A stretch of 64,000 bases of DNA from Gp6-AA40 sp036274155 (GTDB lineage: Bacteria > Acidobacteriota > Vicinamibacteria > Vicinamibacterales > UBA2999), in contig DASUGH010000196.1 in NCBI GenBank assembly GCA_036274155.1, positions 56,113 to 120,112 of the forward strand, written 5' to 3'. The notes under the pieces were generated by a model. That model was not told where the DNA came from. It worked only from the letters and a program-made list of their open reading frames with translations, and made no database searches. Below, in pieces: positions 60,252 through 64,000 of the stretch; the stretch's first letter is position 1, and every line of letters begins with the position of its first letter. The translations under genes were made by a program, and so were the position numbers.

Positions 60252-61106
60252 ATGGCCGCACAGCCCGGCTTTCTTCAGTACTTCACCGCAGCGTTCAACG
60301 CGCGCCCGTTCGGCATGGTGGTGGCCCCGAACTGGGTGGGTCTCGCTGCGTTCGGCCTGCTCGGGCTCGCCAACCCCGGATTCTGGGTGCTCGGCGCCGG
60401 CCTCGAGCTCGGCTACCTCCTGCTGCTGTCGACCAACGAACGCTTCCAGCGGACGGTCGCCGCACAGGAGATCCCGGCTGCCCAGGCCGACGAGTGGACG
60501 GCGCGCATCGGCAAGGCGCTCCTCGCCCTCGGCGAGCATGAGCGACGCCGCTACCAGACGGTGGCCGAGCGCTGCCGCTCGGTGCTCGACATCCAGGCCC
60601 GGCAATCGGCGACCGATCTCGTAGGCCTCGAACCGCAAAGCGACGGATTGGCCAGGCTCACCTGGATGTATCTGCGGCTGCTGCTGGCGCGGCAGGCAAT
60701 CGAGCGCGTGCTGGGTGAGGCCTCGACGCAGGACCTCCCGGCGGCGCTGAAACGTCTGGAGCAGCAGATCGCCGCTGCCAGCGACAGCGCCGATCTGCGC
60801 CGCAGCCTCGAAGGGCAGATCGAGATCGTCCGCCAGCGCATTGCGCATCGCGCGGAGGCCGAGCGGCAGATGGCCTACATCGACGCCGAGCTGGCGCGAA
60901 TCGAGCAGCAGGTCGAGCTGATTCGTGAGCAGGCCGCGCTGTCCACCGATCCGGAGATCCTGTCGCGCCGGATCGACGAGATCGCGGCTACGCTCAGCGG
61001 CACGTCGCAGTGGATTCGCGATCAGCAGCAGATCCTCGGCGCGATGGATGACCTGCTGATCGATTCGCCGCCGCCGACCATCGGGCGCGCAAGGGAGCTG
61101 CAGTGA
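60252..61106 (+). CDS. Membrane-hairpin / coiled-coil protein paired with an AAA+ ATPase
   Basis: A 284-residue protein: two close hydrophobic segments at about residues 25-60 (VGLAAFGLLGLANPGFWVLGAG), then a long helical, heptad-rich region (residues 60-270: AALKRLEQQIAAASDSADL, IEQQVELIREQAAL). I do not recognise the family. The helical part probably forms a coiled coil facing the cytoplasm. Its stop overlaps the GTG of the AAA+ gene, so the two proteins are made together and probably interact. Confidence 0.7.
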   Translation: MAAQPGFLQYFTAAFNARPFGMVVAPNWVGLAAFGLLGLANPGFWVLGAGLELGYLLLLSTNERFQRTVAAQEIPAAQADEWTARIGKALLALGEHERRRYQTVAERCRSVLDIQARQSATDLVGLEPQSDGLARLTWMYLRLLLARQAIERVLGEASTQDLPAALKRLEQQIAAASDSADLRRSLEGQIEIVRQRIAHRAEAERQMAYIDAELARIEQQVELIREQAALSTDPEILSRRIDEIAATLSGTSQWIRDQQQILGAMDDLLIDSPPPTIGRARELQ

Positions 61107-62821
61107 CGAACGAGCTGCCAGCCTGGGCGACCGAGATGCGCGACCTGTTCCGCTCGGGAGCCTCCGCCCAGTTCCTGCTGCACGGCAACGTGTTCGACGT
61201 CGTGCCGTCGAACGGCCGCCTGCTGCCTCTCACCACTTTCCTCGACGATGTGATGTTTGCCGTCTACGACGTGGTGCTGCGTTACGACCGCAGCCGCGGC
61301 GTGCGCGCGACGCGCGGCGCGAAGGACTGGACGGAGTGGCTGACGAATGCGCTCGGCCCCGAAACCAACCAGACGCTGCTGCGCGAGCCCGGGTCGGCAC
61401 TCGAGCTGATCGATCGATATCTGCTGCGTACGCTCAACCTGCAGGCGATCGGCGACGCCGGCCGCGCACCGCGGCGTATCGCCGTCGTGATCGAGTTCGC
61501 CGAGTTCGTCGTTCCGCGCGGCGACGCGCTGCAGCTCGGTGGACCATTTGCCGCCAACGTCGTCAAGGTCCTCGGATGGGCCAACGACACGGTGATCGGT
61601 CAGTCGAACATCGTCACCGTGCTCGTCAGCGAGGGGCTGCACGATCTGAATGCCCTGGTGGTGGACAACCCGCACTCGGCGGAACTGCACATCCCGCTGC
61701 CCGATCGCCCGGCGATGGTCGATTACGTCGGCGCGCTGGCGTCGGGCGAGTTTCCGACACTGGCGGCGAATTCGGAAGTGCCGATCGAGGCGCTCGGCGA
61801 GCGTCTGGCCGGCCTGAGCCGCGTCGGCGCACGGACGGCAATCGCGCTCGCTCTCCGCAACGGGAAGCCGCTGACGGCGGCGTGGCTCACGCGCATCAAG
61901 AAAGAGCTCATCGAGCGGGAGTGCCAGGGACTGCTCGAGTTCATCGAGTCGCCGTTCACACTCGAGCACGTGGCCGGGCTCGATGCGGTGAAGAGCTGGC
62001 TGCGCGAGGACGCGGCGCTGCTGCGGCGCGGCGCCCTGCATGCGCTGCCCATGGGGTACCTGATTGCCGGGCGCATCGGTACCGGCAAGACGTTCATCGT
62101 GCAGTGCTGGGCGGGAGAGCTCGGCATCCCGTGCGTAGTCTTCAAGAACTTCCGCGATCGCTGGGTCGGCGCCACCGAGTCGAACCTGGAGAAGATCTTC
62201 GCGGTGCTGCGGGCGCTCGGCCAGGTGGTGGTGTTCGTGGACGAAGCCGACCAGGCATCCGGGCGTCGCGACGGCGGCGATGGCGACAGCGGCCTCTCGG
62301 GCCGTGTCTATGCGATGCTGGCAAAGGAGATGTCCGACACGCGCAATCGCGGCCGGATCATCTGGGTGTTTGCCACGTCGCGTCCGGACTTGCTCGAGGT
62401 GGACCTCAAGCGGCAGGGTCGCCTCGATGTGCACATCCCGCTGTTTCCACCGGAGACGGCGGCCGAGCGCCGCGCGCTCTTCCTGGCGATTGCGCGCAAG
62501 CTCCGCTTCCCGCTCACCGAAGCGGACCTGCCGCCGCTCGATGACGTGGCGGCGCTCGGCGGACACGAGCTCGAGGGCGTGCTGGTGCGAGCCCTGCGCA
62601 TTCACGAGCTGTCGGAACCGAAACGACCCCTGAAGGACGTGCTCGCGGACGTCCTGCGCGAGGTGCGGCCGAGTCCGCACGCCCGCCAGCTGGAGTACAT
62701 GGATCTGGTGGCGGTGAAGGAGTGTACCGATGCGCGTTTCCTGCCGGCGCGTTTCCGTGACACGTCGCCCGAGGAGCTCGAGACACGGATCGATGCACTG
62801 CGACGGTTCGTTCGTACGTAG
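61103..62821 (+). CDS. AAA+ ATPase (Ycf46-like) with degenerate N-terminal module
   Basis: A 572-residue ATPase. The C-terminal AAA+ module is complete: Walker A GRIGTGKT (323-330), ESNLEKIF pore-like region, Walker B VVVFVDEAD (375-383), sensor 1 FATSRPDLLEVD and candidate arginine fingers at 437/440. Residues 1-280 resemble a nucleotide-binding domain without Walker motifs (FLLHGNVFDVVPSNG; RIAVVIEFAEF). The layout recalls Ycf46-type proteins. The partner encoded upstream has a membrane hairpin, suggesting a membrane-tethered remodelling machine. Function unknown. Confidence 0.8.
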   Translation: MTNELPAWATEMRDLFRSGASAQFLLHGNVFDVVPSNGRLLPLTTFLDDVMFAVYDVVLRYDRSRGVRATRGAKDWTEWLTNALGPETNQTLLREPGSALELIDRYLLRTLNLQAIGDAGRAPRRIAVVIEFAEFVVPRGDALQLGGPFAANVVKVLGWANDTVIGQSNIVTVLVSEGLHDLNALVVDNPHSAELHIPLPDRPAMVDYVGALASGEFPTLAANSEVPIEALGERLAGLSRVGARTAIALALRNGKPLTAAWLTRIKKELIERECQGLLEFIESPFTLEHVAGLDAVKSWLREDAALLRRGALHALPMGYLIAGRIGTGKTFIVQCWAGELGIPCVVFKNFRDRWVGATESNLEKIFAVLRALGQVVVFVDEADQASGRRDGGDGDSGLSGRVYAMLAKEMSDTRNRGRIIWVFATSRPDLLEVDLKRQGRLDVHIPLFPPETAAERRALFLAIARKLRFPLTEADLPPLDDVAALGGHELEGVLVRALRIHELSEPKRPLKDVLADVLREVRPSPHARQLEYMDLVAVKECTDARFLPARFRDTSPEELETRIDALRRFVRT

Positions 62822-62840
62822 GTCCGGCTTTAGCCGGACC
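62821..62840. terminator. Perfect hairpin at the AAA+ stop codon
   Basis: GGTCCGGC (62821-62828), loop TTTA, GCCGGACC (62833-62840). The first G is the last base of the TAG stop. No T-run; the same kind of 7-9 bp perfect hairpin at a gene end occurs at 10814 and 37368. Confidence 0.5.
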
Positions 62841-62860
62841 GCCCCTCACGGTTCGGATCC

Positions 62861-63943
62861 TTGAGCACCGGCTTCGTCATCCCTCCTCCCATCGAGCCGA
62901 TGCTCGCGAAGGCTGCCGACACGCTGCCTGCGGGCGAGGGCTTCCTCTACGAGCCCAAATGGGACGGCTTCCGCGCGATCGTCTTCCGCGGCGCTGCCGG
63001 CGAGGTGTTCATCCAGAGCCGCGACCTTCGTCCGCTGGACCGCTACTTTCCAGAGCTGCACGACATCTTTCTGCGGGCGCTGCCGGACGGCTGCGTGATT
63101 GATGGCGAGATCGTGATCGCGACTCCCCACGGTCTGGATTTCGAAGCGTTGCAGCTGCGGCTGCATCCGGCCGCATCGAGGGCTGCGCGGCTGGCGAAGG
63201 AGACACCGGCGTCGTTCGTCGCATTCGACGCGCTCGCCATCGGCGGACGCAACGTGCGCGACGAGCCGCAGCGCGAGCGGCGGGCTCATCTCGAGCGGCT
63301 CCTGGCGGGTGTCGAGCCGCCGATCCACCTGACACCGCTGACCCGCGATCGCGATCTTGCGGCCGACTGGCTGCGGCAGTTCGAAGGGGCCGGCCTCGAC
63401 GGCGTGGTCGCCAAGCCTGAGGACGGAATCTACGAGCCCGGCAAGCGCGTGATGATCAAGGTGAAGCACGCGCGTACGGCCGATTGCGTGGTCGCCGGCT
63501 TCCGCTGGCACAAGAGCGGAAAGGACGCCGTGGGCTCACTGCTGCTCGGACTCTACGACGATCGCGGAAAGCTGCAGCACGTAGGCGTTACCGCCGCCTT
63601 CACGATGGCGATGCGGAAGCAGCTGGCCGTGGAGCTCGAGCCGCTGCGAAGAAACGCGCTCGATGGACATCCCTGGCGCGCGTGGGCCGAGAGCGAGGGA
63701 AGCTTCACGCGCATGCCGGGCGGTCAGAGCCGCTGGAGCGCGGGGAAAGACCTCTCATGGGAACCGCTGCGCCTCGAGCGCGTCTGCGAGGTGAAGTACG
63801 ACCACCTGCAGGGAAACCGGTTCCGCCACGCGACGCACTTCCTGCGCTGGCGTCCCGACAAGGCTCCGGCAGACTGCCGCTATGACCAGCTCGAGGTCAC
63901 GTCGCCGTACGAGCTGGAGAAAGTGTTTGGGGTCAGGTCTTGA
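62861..63943 (+). CDS. ATP-dependent DNA ligase (LigC / LigD ligase-domain type)
   Basis: A 360-residue ligase: adenylation motif K33-W-D-G36 (FLYEPKWDGFRAIVF), motif III VIDGEIVI, motif IV DGVVAKPEDGIYEPGKR, motif V MIKVKHARTADCVV and an OB-fold C-terminus. It lacks the phosphoesterase and polymerase parts of full LigD; a separate phosphoesterase is encoded at 30.1-30.9 kb. The start is a TTG at 62861. The last four residues (GVRS) and the stop codon come from a palindromic repeat that covers the gene end. Confidence 0.92.
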   Translation: MSTGFVIPPPIEPMLAKAADTLPAGEGFLYEPKWDGFRAIVFRGAAGEVFIQSRDLRPLDRYFPELHDIFLRALPDGCVIDGEIVIATPHGLDFEALQLRLHPAASRAARLAKETPASFVAFDALAIGGRNVRDEPQRERRAHLERLLAGVEPPIHLTPLTRDRDLAADWLRQFEGAGLDGVVAKPEDGIYEPGKRVMIKVKHARTADCVVAGFRWHKSGKDAVGSLLLGLYDDRGKLQHVGVTAAFTMAMRKQLAVELEPLRRNALDGHPWRAWAESEGSFTRMPGGQSRWSAGKDLSWEPLRLERVCEVKYDHLQGNRFRHATHFLRWRPDKAPADCRYDQLEVTSPYELEKVFGVRS

Positions 63944-63971
63944 ATCGATAGTTTTTTCACGGTCTGGCCCC
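63929..63971. repeat. Palindromic REP-like element at the ligase gene end
   Basis: GGGGTCAGGTCTTGAA (63929-63944) and TTCACGGTCTGGCCCC (63956-63971) pair at 15 of 16 positions if G-U wobble is allowed. The ligase stop codon TGA lies in the left arm. The GGGGTCAGG...GGCCCC pattern is like repeats mobilised by REP-associated tyrosine (IS200-like) transposases, from memory. Confidence 0.6.
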
Positions 63972-64000
63972 GCACGGTGGCCACATCCGACGAGCCCAAG

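Overview
The window looks like a chromosomal piece of a high-GC member of the Acidobacteriota, most likely of the Vicinamibacteria type. This is an inference from gene content: an ADOP-type permease paired with a PadR regulator, two large TonB-dependent receptors with an N-terminal carboxypeptidase-regulatory-like domain, a lipidated Omp85 protein next to TamB, YvcK, a stand-alone LigD phosphoesterase, and a peptidase-MA/beta-propeller protein. I see no rRNA, tRNA, CRISPR array, phage or complete insertion sequence. Coding density is high and overlapping ATGA, GTGA or TGATG start-stop junctions are very common.

Layout. 1-4.9 kb: end-truncated peptidase-MA/propeller protein, a palindrome-rich 0.5 kb gap, an ECF sigma / zinc anti-sigma pair split by a small structured element, a TlpA thioredoxin and a small protein. 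4.9-10.8 kb: EEP-family hydrolase, small coiled protein, a transglutaminase-like protein overlapping a CusF-Sco1 fusion lipoprotein, an ABC exporter (NatA/NatB type) and a DUF72 protein. 10.9-20.1 kb: a seven-gene minus-strand operon (response regulator, HEAT-repeat membrane protein, processive GT2, hybrid kinase with Hpt, YaiO-like barrel, TPR protein, membrane sulfatase-fold enzyme) that reads as a dedicated surface-glycan machine with its own phosphorelay. 20.2-26.7 kb: YheT-like hydrolase, polytopic membrane protein, DinB, LemA, TPM-domain protein, degenerate nucleotidyltransferase-like protein, YvcK. 27-32 kb: TonB receptor, LigD 3'-phosphoesterase and RNase HI, the last two each followed by a copy of the same 3' repeat element. 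32-37.3 kb: hybrid kinase, receiver, and receiver-PAS-GGDEF-EAL operon (c-di-GMP). 37.5-40.6 kb: a radical SAM protein with a CCAEP tail coupled to an ATP-grasp enzyme, then convergent YggX. 40.8-48.2 kb: three small proteins, then Omp85/TamB. 48.4-55.7 kb: second TonB receptor, molybdopterin oxidoreductase, type II NADH dehydrogenase. 55.7-60.1 kb: ADOP permease, PadR, topoisomerase IB. 60.2-64 kb: membrane coiled-coil protein with a coupled AAA+ ATPase, and an ATP-dependent DNA ligase.

The most promising undescribed systems are the radical SAM / ATP-grasp pair (37.5-40.2 kb) and the seven-gene glycan operon. The AAA+ pair at 60.2-62.8 kb is a third candidate. Across the window several transcripts appear leaderless: a TANNNT hexamer lies exactly six bases before the start codon in five cases. 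Intergenic 3' ends carry four unrelated families of 7-9 bp phased short repeats, some folding into very long perfect hairpins and some running into reading frames.
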